Part shown: piece after piece, positions 56,153-64,000 of the stretch
How the letters are laid out: the number at the start of each line of letters is the position of its first letter
Numbering within the stretch: position 1 is the stretch's first letter
Assembly (NCBI RefSeq): GCF_026460985.1
Contig: NZ_JAPKNM010000001.1
Coordinates: 1-64,000, forward strand
Reading direction: 5' to 3'
Length of the DNA stretch: 64,000 bases
Source: Sphingomonas sp.
GTDB taxonomy: Bacteria > Pseudomonadota > Alphaproteobacteria > Sphingomonadales > Sphingomonadaceae
Notes under the pieces: model-generated
Told to the model about the DNA's origin: nothing
Databases searched by the model: none
What the model saw: the letters and a program-made list of their open reading frames with translations, nothing else
Translations under genes and position numbers: made by a program

Positions 56153-58327
56153 ATGCGTAACGCATTGCTTCTCGGCGCGGCCTCGCTCGCGCTCGCTTTT
56201 CCCGCCGCCGCTTTCGCCGCGGGCCCCGACGATACCAACCCGGCCGCGCCCAACGCGCCCGCCACGCCCGCGCCGCAGGATCAGGCCGCACCCGTGAAGC
56301 AGGGCGACGAGATCGTCATCACCGGCCTGCTCCAGCAGAGCGAGAAGGACGTGCTCTCGGGCACCTCGATTGTCTCGGGCGAGGAATTGACCCGCGACCT
56401 GCGGCCGAGCATCGGCGAGACGCTCGCCAGGCAGCCCGGCGTATCGGCGACCTCGTTCGGGCCCAGCGCCTCGCGCCCGATCCTGCGCGGCTTCCAGGGC
56501 GAGCGCATTCGCGTGCTGACCGACGGGATCGGATCGATCGACGTGTCGAACACCTCGGTCGACCATGCCGTGATCATCGATCCCCTGCTCGCCGAGCGCG
56601 TCGAGATCGTGCGCGGTCCCTCGGCATTGCTCTACGGCTCGTCGGCGATCGGCGGCGTGGTCAACGTGATCGACAGCCGCATCCCGCGTTCGATCCCCGA
56701 GAACGGCTACCGGGTGAACGCGATCGGCAGCTACGGTTCGGCGGCGAACGAGCGGTCGATCGGCGCGGCCGGCGATGTCGGGCTCGGCAAGATCGTACTC
56801 CACGCCGACGGCTCCTACCTCAAGAGCGACGACCTCGACATCGGCGGCTATGTGCTGTCGCCCCGCGCGCGCGCCGCGGCGCTGGCGGCGGCCGCCGGGC
56901 CGACGACGCCCGACGATCCCGATTTCGCCGCGTCCGCCGCGCTGAAGGGCACGCTGCCCAACACCGCCGCGCGCACCTGGACCGCGGGCGTCGGTGCCTC
57001 GCTGATCACCGACACCGGCAGCCTCGGCATTTCGTACAGCCACTATGACAGCCTCTACGGCGTGCCGATCCGCTACGCGACCGAGTCCGGGCAGGAGCAG
57101 GAAGCCCCGCGGCTGAGCGTGGTCCAGAACCGCGTCGACCTGCGCGGCGAAGTCGATACCGGCGGCGGCTTCCTCGACAAGATCCGCGTCCGCGCGGGCT
57201 ATGCCAATTATCGCCACTACGAGCTCGAGGAGGACGGCGAAATCGGCACGGCCTTCTACAACAAGGGCATAGAAAGCCGGCTCGAGCTGATCCAGGCGCA
57301 GCGCGGCGGCTGGAGCGGGGCCTCGGGCGTCCAATATTTCAACCGCGACTTCAACGTGGTGGGGGACGAAGCCTTCCTGCCCAAGAACCGTACCAGCCAG
57401 CTCGGCCTGTTCACGCTCCAGCAGTTCGATCTGGGCCCGATCCGCGCCGAGGGCGGCCTGCGCTACGAGTCGAGCAACCTCGAGGCGACGCCCCTTTCCG
57501 GCGACACGCGCTTCTTCGCGGGCAAGCGACATTTCGATGCCTTCTCCGGATCCGCCGGCCTTTCCTACGCGCTGTCCGACGGCGTGCGGATCGGCTTCAA
57601 CGTCTCGCGTACCGAGCGCGCGCCTTCGGCCGAGGAGCTGTTCGCGCGCGGCGGCCATGCCGGAACCCAGTCCTGGGAGCTCGGCAATCCGGACTTCGCG
57701 CTCGAAAAGTCCTGGGGCATCGAGGGTACGCTGCACGTCCACCAGGACCGCTTCAGCCTCGACGCCTCGGCTTATTACAACTGGTTCTCCAACTACATCT
57801 CGGAGAACCAGGTCGATCCGTCGGTCTGCGCGACGGCCGCCGCGCCGAGCGGGCGCGAAGTCGATCTGCCCTGCTTCCAGTTCCAGCAGGCCGATGCGCG
57901 CTATTACGGCTTCGAGGCCGACGCCTCGTTCCGCCTGGCCCAGCTCGGCGCCTATGCGATCAATGTCGACGCATTGGGCGACTATGTGCGCGCCACCATC
58001 GTCGACCAGAGCCCCGCGCCGCGCATCCCGCCGGCGCGCGTGCTGGGCGGGATCGAGGCCCAGTCCGACCGGCTGACCGCGCGCGCCGAGGTCGAGCACG
58101 TCTTCGAGCAGGACCGCATCGCCCCGTTCGAGACGCCGACCGACGCCTATACGCTGGTGAACGCCTCGATCGGCTTCAAGCCGATTGCGGGCAACGACAG
58201 GATCTCGCTGCTGCTGAGCGCCAACAACATCTTCGATGTCGACGCGCGGCGCCATTCGAGCTTCCTGAAGGACTTCGCGCCGCTCGCGGGCCGCGACCTG
58301 CGCGCGACGGTGCGCGTCGGCTTCTAG
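56153..58327 (+). CDS. TonB-dependent receptor, probable zinc uptake (ZnuD-like)
   Basis: 724-residue outer-membrane receptor. Signal peptide about 1-22 (AFAA) is followed by a TonB-box-like DEIVITG and a plug with RQPGVSATSFGPSASRPILRGFQGERIRVL. SRTERAPSAEELFARGGHAGTQSWELGNP is typical of the ZnuD/CopC-like group. The barrel ends in Phe. Several His-containing outer loops are consistent with metal binding (HYELEED). Neighbours (DUF2946-like, MerC-domain and Fur-family genes) support zinc, although copper is not excluded. Confidence 0.88.
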   Translation: MRNALLLGAASLALAFPAAAFAAGPDDTNPAAPNAPATPAPQDQAAPVKQGDEIVITGLLQQSEKDVLSGTSIVSGEELTRDLRPSIGETLARQPGVSATSFGPSASRPILRGFQGERIRVLTDGIGSIDVSNTSVDHAVIIDPLLAERVEIVRGPSALLYGSSAIGGVVNVIDSRIPRSIPENGYRVNAIGSYGSAANERSIGAAGDVGLGKIVLHADGSYLKSDDLDIGGYVLSPRARAAALAAAAGPTTPDDPDFAASAALKGTLPNTAARTWTAGVGASLITDTGSLGISYSHYDSLYGVPIRYATESGQEQEAPRLSVVQNRVDLRGEVDTGGGFLDKIRVRAGYANYRHYELEEDGEIGTAFYNKGIESRLELIQAQRGGWSGASGVQYFNRDFNVVGDEAFLPKNRTSQLGLFTLQQFDLGPIRAEGGLRYESSNLEATPLSGDTRFFAGKRHFDAFSGSAGLSYALSDGVRIGFNVSRTERAPSAEELFARGGHAGTQSWELGNPDFALEKSWGIEGTLHVHQDRFSLDASAYYNWFSNYISENQVDPSVCATAAAPSGREVDLPCFQFQQADARYYGFEADASFRLAQLGAYAINVDALGDYVRATIVDQSPAPRIPPARVLGGIEAQSDRLTARAEVEHVFEQDRIAPFETPTDAYTLVNASIGFKPIAGNDRISLLLSANNIFDVDARRHSSFLKDFAPLAGRDLRATVRVGF

Positions 58328-58364
58328 CCCCCGGCAGCAGGGAAAGGCGGCGTCGACCCGCGTT

Positions 58365-58382
58365 CGCGTTCTCCGGAACGCG
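58365..58382 (+). other. Small stem-loop between the receptor and merC genes
   Basis: A perfect 7-bp stem (CGCGTTC-TCCG-GAACGCG) lies 37 bp after the receptor stop. There is no T-run. It may slow or attenuate read-through into the downstream MerC-domain and regulator genes. Confidence 0.35.
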
Positions 58383-58436
58383 GCGCGGCCGACGTCGCCG
58401 GTCCCCCGAACCGCACCACGATAATTGGAGAACGGC

Positions 58437-58841
58437 ATGCGCTGCGAACAGCAGGCGGCAGGCGCTCCCGTCACCGACTGGCTCGATCGCGCCGCGGTCG
58501 GCGCCTCGGTCCTGTGCCTGATTCATTGCGCCGGATTGCCGCTGCTGCTGGCGGTATTGCCTTCGCTGTCGCGCCTGATCGCGATTCCGGAGGACTTCCA
58601 TCTGTGGATGCTGGCCTTCGCGATCCCGACCTCCGCGGCAGCGCTCGCGGCGGGGCGGCGCAGCCATGGGGAGAACGAGCCCCTCGCCCTCGGCGGCCTC
58701 GGACTGGCGCTGATGGCCGCGGCGGCGCTGTGCTTCACGGGCGCCGCCGAGACCGCGACGACCATCGTCGGAAGCCTTTGCCTCGCGAGCGCTCACATCC
58801 GCAACTGGCGACGGCGGCGTCGCCCGCACCGCCATGGCTAG
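58437..58841 (+). CDS. MerC-domain membrane protein
   Basis: 134 residues with four hydrophobic helices. The first contains VLCLIHCAGLPLLLAVLP, the Cys/His pair placed as in MerC-domain proteins, and a basic His-rich tail ends it. In sphingomonads such proteins accompany Zur regulons. Mercury transport is not implied, as merA and merR are absent. ATG 58437 has GGAG 6 bases upstream and is preferred over a TTG at 58425. It overlaps the regulator start by 8 bp. Confidence 0.8.
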   Translation: MRCEQQAAGAPVTDWLDRAAVGASVLCLIHCAGLPLLLAVLPSLSRLIAIPEDFHLWMLAFAIPTSAAALAAGRRSHGENEPLALGGLGLALMAAAALCFTGAAETATTIVGSLCLASAHIRNWRRRRRPHRHG

Positions 58842-59229
58842 CCCGCGCCGGCCGCCGGGCGAGCTGGACCGCCGGATCCTCGCCCTGATCGAGCGCGAGG
58901 GGCGCCCCCTGTCCGGGCACATGTTGGCCGAGATGCTGCGCGCGGAAGGGAGGCACGTTGCCGTCAGCCTGGTATTCCGCTCGCTCCGCAAGCTCTGCGA
59001 CCAGGGCGCCCTGCACAAGCTGCTTTCGGCGCGCGGCTATGTCCGGGCGCCTTCCGATCACGGCGTCTATCTCTGCTGCACGGGCTGCGGCGCTGTCGGA
59101 GTGGTCGTCGACGAAAGGCCCTTCGGCGCGATCGGTCGCGGCGCCGGGGAAAAGAGCTTCCGCGTGCGGCGAGCGTTCGTCGAGGTCGCGGGGCTGTGCG
59201 CGCCCTGCTCGAGACGGGAACACCGATGA
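58834..59229 (+). CDS. zur: Fur/Zur-family transcriptional repressor
   Basis: 131 residues. The N-terminal winged helix (LDRRILALIEREGRPLSGHMLAEML, HVAVSLVFRSLRKLCDQG) and a C-terminal dimerisation domain are present. Two C-x2-C pairs (CTGCG near 83 and CAPC near 125) form the structural zinc site. The short length and lack of the usual Fur HHDH string, plus the zinc-receptor context, point to Zur. The name is inferred. It probably represses its own operon through the dyad near 55560. Confidence 0.8.
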   Translation: MASPRRPPGELDRRILALIEREGRPLSGHMLAEMLRAEGRHVAVSLVFRSLRKLCDQGALHKLLSARGYVRAPSDHGVYLCCTGCGAVGVVVDERPFGAIGRGAGEKSFRVRRAFVEVAGLCAPCSRREHR

Positions 59230-59276
59230 GCGCAGGCGTTCGATACGGCCGAACCCTGCCTTCACGCAAAAAACAA

Positions 59277-59306
59277 ACAAGGGCGGCCCTTCGGGACCGC
59301 CCTTGT
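59277..59306. terminator. Two-way terminator between zur and the S9 peptidase gene
   Basis: Inverted repeat ACAAGGGCGG-N-CC, TTCG loop, GG-N-CCGCCCTTGT (one mismatch). It is followed by T-rich sequence on both strands (TTCTTTGTTC on plus, TTGTTTTTTGCG on minus). It fits convergent termination of the Zur unit (stop 59229) and the peptidase gene (stop 59314). Confidence 0.85.
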
Positions 59307-59313
59307 TCTTTGT

Positions 59314-61296
59314 TCAGGGATTGGCTGGAAGGCCGAGCGAGCTGCGCAGGAATTGATCGATCCGATCAAGCATCGATGCGCGCACCGCACTGTCGTCGAG
59401 TTGGTGGTCGAGGCCCTTATACTCGACCAGTTCGACCTTGCGGCCGGCGCCGCGCAGCTTCGACGCCATGAGCTGCGACTGGCCGATCGCGACGTTCAGG
59501 TCCTGGTCGCCATGGAACAGCAGCACCGGCGCCTTGATCCGCCCCGCATTCTGCGCTGGCGAGGCCTCGCTCCACATCGAGACGTCGCCGATGATGTCCT
59601 TGACCTGCTGGTCGCTCGACGAATCCTTGAGCTCGTTGCGAAGCCGTTCGAGGTCGGTCACCGGAGCGATGGCCGTGATCGCCTTGAACAGGTCGGCATC
59701 GAGCATGCTCGACTGGAGCGCCGCATAGCCGCCATAGGACCAGCCGACGATGGCGAGCTTGTCGGCCGAAGTAATGCCCTGCGACACCAGCCAGCGGCCG
59801 GCATCGTTGACGTCGCCCATCGCCAGCTTCCACGAACGGAAGCCGTTGTCCTTGAACCAGCGCTCGCCATAACCGCTCGAGCCGCGATAATTGGGCTGGA
59901 GCACGGCATAGCCGCGGCTGGCGAAGAATTGCGACAGCCAGTCGAAGCCCCATTCGTCGCGTGCCGTCGGGCCGCCGTGCGGCATCACGATCGCGGGAAT
60001 GTTCTTGCCGTCGCTGCCCGGCGGCAGCGTGAGATAGGCCGGCACCATCGTGCCGTCTGCCGCCTTGTAGCTGATCGCCTTGACTCTCGCGAGCTTGGCC
60101 CCCGCCATGTCCGGCCGGACGGGCGCGATCTCCGCCATCTTCTTGGTGGGCTGATCGAGCAGATAATAGCTGCCCGGATTGAGGTCGCTCCCCGCGAACA
60201 CGATCAGTTTCTTCTCGTCGAGGCTGGCATCGGTCACCGCGATGCTCGGCGATCCCGACACGGCCTTGCCGAGCGACGTCACCAGCGCGCTGATCTTCGG
60301 ATCGAAATAGCTCACCTGGCGCCGATCGGTGGCATAGCTCACGCCCACCACGCGCCGCTGGCGTCCGATCCGCACGAGGCCGTCCACGTCGACATCGGGC
60401 CGGGCGAGCACCAGGTCGCGCTTCAGGCTGCCATCGAGCGCGACCCTGTAGAGCGCCTTGCGCCCGTCGGCATTGTCGAACCCGTAAGCGACGTTGAGGT
60501 CGCGATCGACGGCGACGGGCCAGAAGCCGCTGCTCAGATATCCCGTGAACTTGACGGTGCTGAGCGGCTCCCATTCCTCGCTGCCCGCGCGGCGATATTT
60601 ATAGACCATCTCGTCGCCGAAATAGCCGCTCGACAACCTAGGCTGGGTGGCCATCACGCGTGTGATCCCGTGGCCGTCGGTGATATAGTCGGCGCCGGTC
60701 GAGCGCGGAGTCTCGACGGTCGTCCGCTTCAGCGAGATGGTATCCACGCGCTCGACGCCCAGCCCCTCGCGCTTCTGCGCCACCAGCGTGCCGGTTCCCT
60801 GCTCGGGAACGAATTGCCGCAGCATCAGCACGTTGCTGCCGGCATCGTCGGGCAGCCAATCGAGGATTCCACCGCCATAATAGCGCTCGTACAGCTCGCC
60901 CAGCTTCTGCCGGGCGCTGAGCTCCTTGGCGTTCGAACCGTCGGCGTTGATCGCGATCATGCGCGTCATGCCGGCCGGGGTGCCGTTCCGGTCGACGATG
61001 CCGAAGAGCGTGCAGACCAGGCGAGTCGAAGTCGACCATGCGCAGCTGCTCAGCCGGATCGGCGGATCGCCCGCATAATTGAGGATCGATTTGAGCTGTC
61101 CGTCGGGGCTGGACACCACGAGGCCCGTGCCCCGCGTTCCGGTCGCCACCACCAAGGCGACGCGCTGCCCGTCGGGAGAGACGCTCACGTCGCGGATCAT
61201 TTCGCGCGCGCCGAACTGCTTGGCCTGAACGCTCTGGGCTGCCGCGGGCACGGCAAGGCACAGCGGCACGCTCAGCGCCGCAAGACTTCTGATCAC
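59314..61296 (-). CDS. S9-family prolyl oligopeptidase, secreted
   Basis: 660 residues. Signal peptide 1-21 (AVPAAAQ) is followed by a beta-propeller N-terminal half (about 30-390) and an alpha/beta-hydrolase C-terminus. The catalytic triad is readable: Ser520 in GWSYGG, Asp599 in FHGDQD and His631 in GLDHQL. VMPHGGPTARDEWGFDW and the YRGSSGYGERW segment are typical of the acylaminoacyl-peptidase/dipeptidyl-peptidase branch. The signal peptide implies periplasmic peptide breakdown. There is no evident operon partner; the 136 bp upstream hold nothing I recognise. Confidence 0.93.
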   Translation of the reverse strand: MIRSLAALSVPLCLAVPAAAQSVQAKQFGAREMIRDVSVSPDGQRVALVVATGTRGTGLVVSSPDGQLKSILNYAGDPPIRLSSCAWSTSTRLVCTLFGIVDRNGTPAGMTRMIAINADGSNAKELSARQKLGELYERYYGGGILDWLPDDAGSNVLMLRQFVPEQGTGTLVAQKREGLGVERVDTISLKRTTVETPRSTGADYITDGHGITRVMATQPRLSSGYFGDEMVYKYRRAGSEEWEPLSTVKFTGYLSSGFWPVAVDRDLNVAYGFDNADGRKALYRVALDGSLKRDLVLARPDVDVDGLVRIGRQRRVVGVSYATDRRQVSYFDPKISALVTSLGKAVSGSPSIAVTDASLDEKKLIVFAGSDLNPGSYYLLDQPTKKMAEIAPVRPDMAGAKLARVKAISYKAADGTMVPAYLTLPPGSDGKNIPAIVMPHGGPTARDEWGFDWLSQFFASRGYAVLQPNYRGSSGYGERWFKDNGFRSWKLAMGDVNDAGRWLVSQGITSADKLAIVGWSYGGYAALQSSMLDADLFKAITAIAPVTDLERLRNELKDSSSDQQVKDIIGDVSMWSEASPAQNAGRIKAPVLLFHGDQDLNVAIGQSQLMASKLRGAGRKVELVEYKGLDHQLDDSAVRASMLDRIDQFLRSSLGLPANP

Positions 61297-61432
61297 GAAT
61301 TTCCCCCCTCAAGAACTAGGACGCCGATCGTAGAGCGAAACGCTCGGCATTCAAACAGGCTTGCGAAGCCGGAATGGCATCGTCGCGCCGCGCACGGTTT
61401 CCGATCGCCTCGGGACCGCAGGCCGACCTGTC

Positions 61433-62923
61433 CTAGCCCAGTTGCGGACGCGCAGCGAAGTTGCGCCAGCGGCGCCATCCCGGGGCGTCGATCGCCAGGA
61501 TCAGCAGCCCGGTCGCGGCGAGCGCGGCGTTGATCGCCACCACGTCCGGCAACAGGCTGGGAGACGCCAGGACATGGCCCGCGGCGGTGAGCACGAGCAT
61601 CGCGCCGAGGACCCGCCGCAGCGCGCGCGGCTCGGCGCGCGACGGCCAGACGAGCGCAGCCAAGCCGGCCAGGCCGAGCCCCGCCCAGAAGGCGACCGCC
61701 AGCGGCATCTCGTGCCCGCCGACCGCGCGCAGCCAATAGGCCGCGACGAACAGGATCGGCACGCCCCAGACGGTGACGCTCCACAGCGCCTCGAGCCGCG
61801 GGCTCGCCGCGCCCCTGCGCCGGCGCTTCTGGAGCCAGATCGACATGCCCGTGGCGGTGACGACGGACATTGCGAGCCCTACCGCGATATAAGCGAGCTC
61901 GACCGCCAGCCCGCCGAAGCTGCCGAAATGCAGGCCGTAGGTGGAGGCGGCGACCTGCCGGCCGACGCTGCCCTGCGACAGGCCGGTGATGCCGGTGAAG
62001 GTGCCGGCGGCGTCGAACATATAGTTCTCGCCGTAGATCAGCCGGCGGGGGTGCGCGGCGATGATCTGGACGTGCTGGCTGCGGGTCAGCGGCTCGTGGA
62101 GCACGACATAGGTCGGGCGCACCTCGGGGAAGCGCGCTGCCATCGTCGCGAGCGCGGCGGCGACGTTCGGCGCGGCCGCGGGGCGCGGATCGGGTTTCGG
62201 CTCGGGCTGATCGCCGGTGAAGATCGGCGCATAGGTCCGCTCGATGTCGCCGCCGTGATAGGCCTTGGAGATCAGCGTGAAGCCGACCGAGCCGAGCCCG
62301 ACGAACGCGCCGGTGAGCGCGATGGCGAGCGCGAAGGGCAGGGTCCACACGCCGAGCCGGTTGTGCCAGTCGGCCTGGGCGAGCTGGCGCCCGCCGCGCG
62401 CACGGAGCCGGAAGGCATCGCGGAAGATCCGCGGATGCGCGACCACGCCGGTGACCGTCAGCGCGGCGAGCATGACGCCCAATATGCCGACCAGGATCAG
62501 CCCCAATGTCTGCGGCAGGTGCAGATAGATGTGGAGATTGGTGACGAACTCCGTCCAGGCATGCGCCTCGGGCGCCACGATCACGCCTTCGCCGTCGACA
62601 TAGGCCGCGCCGTTGTCGGTGGTGACGACCGTGCGCGGCAGCCCGTCGGTGGGCATGTGGACGTAGAGATGCGTGGTCCTGGGCTTGCCCTTCTCGCTCG
62701 CGAGCACCGCCTCGAGTCCGCGCTGGACCGCGGCGGGCGCGATCGCCGGGGTTTCCGCTACCTGCGGCTCCTCCCAGCGCTGCCAGCGCTCATGGACCAC
62801 GACCAGCATGCCCGAGACGCAGAGGATGTAGATCAGCGCGCCCGCGAGCAACCCGATCGAGGCGTGGCCGGAGAGCGCGCGCTGGACCAGGGTGGCGGGA
62901 GGCGCGGACGGGTCGGTCTTCAT
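61433..62923 (-). CDS. PepSY-associated transmembrane protein
   Basis: 496 residues with roughly 7-8 transmembrane helices. The N-terminus HASIGLLAGALIYILCVSGMLVVVHERWQRWEEP is the PepSY-TM signature. DWHNRLGVWTLPFALAIALTG and HFGSFGGLAVELAYIAVG are the usual later blocks, with a soluble periplasmic PepSY region between. Such proteins are commonly found with TonB-dependent iron receptors and may reduce ferric siderophores, though proof is lacking. ATG 62923 overlaps the stop of the upstream gene as ATGA. Confidence 0.88.
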   Translation of the reverse strand: MKTDPSAPPATLVQRALSGHASIGLLAGALIYILCVSGMLVVVHERWQRWEEPQVAETPAIAPAAVQRGLEAVLASEKGKPRTTHLYVHMPTDGLPRTVVTTDNGAAYVDGEGVIVAPEAHAWTEFVTNLHIYLHLPQTLGLILVGILGVMLAALTVTGVVAHPRIFRDAFRLRARGGRQLAQADWHNRLGVWTLPFALAIALTGAFVGLGSVGFTLISKAYHGGDIERTYAPIFTGDQPEPKPDPRPAAAPNVAAALATMAARFPEVRPTYVVLHEPLTRSQHVQIIAAHPRRLIYGENYMFDAAGTFTGITGLSQGSVGRQVAASTYGLHFGSFGGLAVELAYIAVGLAMSVVTATGMSIWLQKRRRRGAASPRLEALWSVTVWGVPILFVAAYWLRAVGGHEMPLAVAFWAGLGLAGLAALVWPSRAEPRALRRVLGAMLVLTAAGHVLASPSLLPDVVAINAALAATGLLILAIDAPGWRRWRNFAARPQLG

Positions 62924-63498
62924 AGCGGCCACCATAGGATCGTTCCGACGATCGCGCAGACCAGAGCGGGGGCGATCATCCGCAGCGGCCCGCGGCGCGA
63001 GATCTGGACCGAGGCGAGCACGGTCCAGGCGATCGGCTGGAGGATCAGCATGAGCACGATCGTGTCCGCCTCGGCCCAGCCCGCGCGGCGCGCGGCGGCC
63101 TGGGCACCGAAGGCGAGGAACTGCGCCGCCACGAAGCCGACCGGTACCACCAAAGCGAACACCGCGAGGCGGCGGCCGAGGTCGGACGCCTGGAAACGCC
63201 ACGTCTCGGTCGTGAGCGGATCGCGCGCATTGCCGGCGCGTCCGGCGGGCGCGGTGGCTGCGGCATGGGCGAGCAGAAATGCCGCGATCCCCGTGGCGAC
63301 GAGCCATGCCACGGCGATTCCCCAGGCACCCGCGACGGCCGCGGAGGCGATGGTACCGACGACGAGCGCGGCCCAGGCGAGCGCGGTCAGGCCGTGCCTG
63401 CGCCTGCCCCAGGTCGCGCGCAGCACGCCGACGCCGGCCGCGGAGAGGGCCAGGCCCAAAGCGAGCAACGGCTCCATCGGCAGCGGAATCGAGTGCAT
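62920..63498 (-). CDS. Membrane protein coupled to the PepSY gene
   Basis: 192 residues with about five to six hydrophobic helices and a cytoplasmic loop (TAPAGRAGNARDPLTTETWRF). No family is recognised with confidence. It could be the small membrane partner often found beside PepSY iron-uptake proteins. ATG 63498 has GGGAG upstream (AAAGGGAGTTCCA). A Fur-box-like dyad lies 42 bp before the start. Confidence 0.75.
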   Translation of the reverse strand: MHSIPLPMEPLLALGLALSAAGVGVLRATWGRRRHGLTALAWAALVVGTIASAAVAGAWGIAVAWLVATGIAAFLLAHAAATAPAGRAGNARDPLTTETWRFQASDLGRRLAVFALVVPVGFVAAQFLAFGAQAAARRAGWAEADTIVLMLILQPIAWTVLASVQISRRGPLRMIAPALVCAIVGTILWWPL

Positions 63499-63539
63499 TG
63501 GAACTCCCTTTACGCGGGCGCTTAAGCCCGGCGCATGCA

Positions 63540-63560
63540 TAATGCAATCAATTCGCATTA
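63540..63560. promoter_or_regulatory. Fur-box-like dyad upstream of the PepSY pair
   Basis: Perfect 6-bp arms TAATGC (63540-63545) and GCATTA (63555-63560) around AATCAATTC. The 21-bp A/T-rich element in a G/C-rich gap is similar in size and outline to alphaproteobacterial Fur/Irr-type operators. It stands between the minus-strand membrane-protein gene (start 63498) and the plus-strand lipoprotein gene (start 63661) and could serve either. Confidence 0.55.
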
Positions 63561-63660
63561 GCTCGATTGGGAAGATCATCCTCCGGGCTAGGGGAAAGGA
63601 CCGATTGCGGGTGCGGCTCGAAACGGATTGCTTTCGAAGCGACCGATGGAGGTCGAGCAA

Positions 63661-64000
63661 ATGCGCACTTCGCTTCTCCGCTGCACCGTGCTGACGGCCC
63701 TGGCCGCAACTGGGGTCCTGTCCACCTCCTGCAAGCAGCAACAGCCGCCTGGAAGCCAACCGACCAACCTGGCCGAGCCGACGCCGCCTGCCCCGGGCGA
63801 GTTCGGCCGCGCCGTCGCGGCGGGCCAACCCGAACTGCATATCGCGACCTTCGATACGCTGGATTTCGACGTCTTCTCCAACCAGCAATGGGACCGGCTG
63901 GGCGAGAGCCACGCCCAGGACATCATCGTCAGCTGGCCCGACGGCCATGACACGCGCGGCATCCAGCAGCACATCGAGGATCTGAAGAAGCTGTTCGTCC
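63661..64000 (+). CDS. Lipoprotein-like exported protein with probable SnoaL-like domain (truncated at window edge)
   Basis: The first 113 codons are present. The N-terminal hydrophobic leader ends LSTSC, an imperfect lipobox (Cys29), followed by a Pro/Gln-rich linker. The visible soluble part (ELHIATFDTLDFDVFSNQQW, DIIVSWPDGHDTRG, HIEDLKKLFV) resembles the SnoaL-like/ester-cyclase fold, which holds small molecules. ATG 63661 has GGAGG 8 bases upstream, so it is preferred over ATG 63646. It continues beyond 64000. Confidence 0.7.
   Translation, partial: MRTSLLRCTVLTALAATGVLSTSCKQQQPPGSQPTNLAEPTPPAPGEFGRAVAAGQPELHIATFDTLDFDVFSNQQWDRLGESHAQDIIVSWPDGHDTRGIQQHIEDLKKLFV

Noticed and set aside
58437-58841. 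Mercury-resistance operon
   Set aside because: Only a MerC domain is present; merA, merT, merP and merR are absent and the context is a Fur-family regulator with a TonB receptor.

Overview
The window is 64 kb of high-GC, gene-dense chromosomal DNA. It looks like an alphaproteobacterium of the order Sphingomonadales, most likely Sphingomonas or a close relative. This rests on codon use dominated by G/C in third positions, a carotenoid cluster in the order crtY-crtI-crtB, large Caulobacter/Xanthomonas-type TonB receptors, sphingomonad-style dispersed palindromic repeats, and many ATGA/GTGA-coupled gene pairs. I saw no tRNA, rRNA, CRISPR array, transposase, integrase or phage gene. Most genes are ordinary chromosomal housekeeping or niche genes.

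Layout. 0.3-9.1 kb: nadB, a class A beta-lactamase, a 2OG-Fe(II) oxygenase next to an unrecognised Asn-rich protein, polA and a polysaccharide flippase. 9.1-11.3 kb: a fatty-acid-hydroxylase-superfamily enzyme and a divergent TetR/glutathione transferase pair with a palindromic operator. 11.3-15.8 kb: crtY, crtI, a LOG-family phosphoribohydrolase and crtB (lycopene to beta-carotene branch). 16-23.2 kb: an Atm1-type ABC exporter, a GNAT protein, an alpha/beta hydrolase, and a minus-strand set made of a HerA-like ATPase flanked by two unrecognised membrane proteins. 23.3-28.9 kb: recQ leading a coupled operon (exported protein, DUF442 phosphatase-like protein, membrane protein), then a sterol desaturase overlapping a GMC oxidoreductase. 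29-30.9 kb: glnK-amtB behind a textbook sigma-54 promoter. 31-36 kb: DUF2007, DUF5996, a LysR regulator, an internally duplicated secreted protein, a PD40 protein and small membrane proteins.

36.1-45.2 kb is a polysaccharide-utilisation locus: a GH2 beta-galactosidase and a TonB receptor on the minus strand, diverging from a GH27 and a GH30 enzyme on the plus strand. The combination points to galactan or type II arabinogalactan side chains. 45.2-55.5 kb is a potassium island: kdp genes in the order (94-aa membrane protein)-(27-aa peptide)-kdpF-kdpA-kdpB-kdpC-kdpD-kdpE on the minus strand, back to back with kup. Two of its genes are under 30 codons. A palindromic repeat pair sits between kdpB and kdpC.

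55.5-59.2 kb is a probable zinc-responsive unit: a dyad resembling a Zur box, a DUF2946-like protein, a ZnuD-like TonB receptor, a MerC-domain protein and a Fur/Zur-family regulator. The window ends with an S9 prolyl oligopeptidase, a PepSY membrane protein and its coupled partner behind a Fur-box-like dyad, and a truncated lipoprotein gene. Starts were chosen from ribosome-binding sites, coupling to upstream stops and expected protein N-termini. Functions are homology-style calls made by reading motifs, with no database search.
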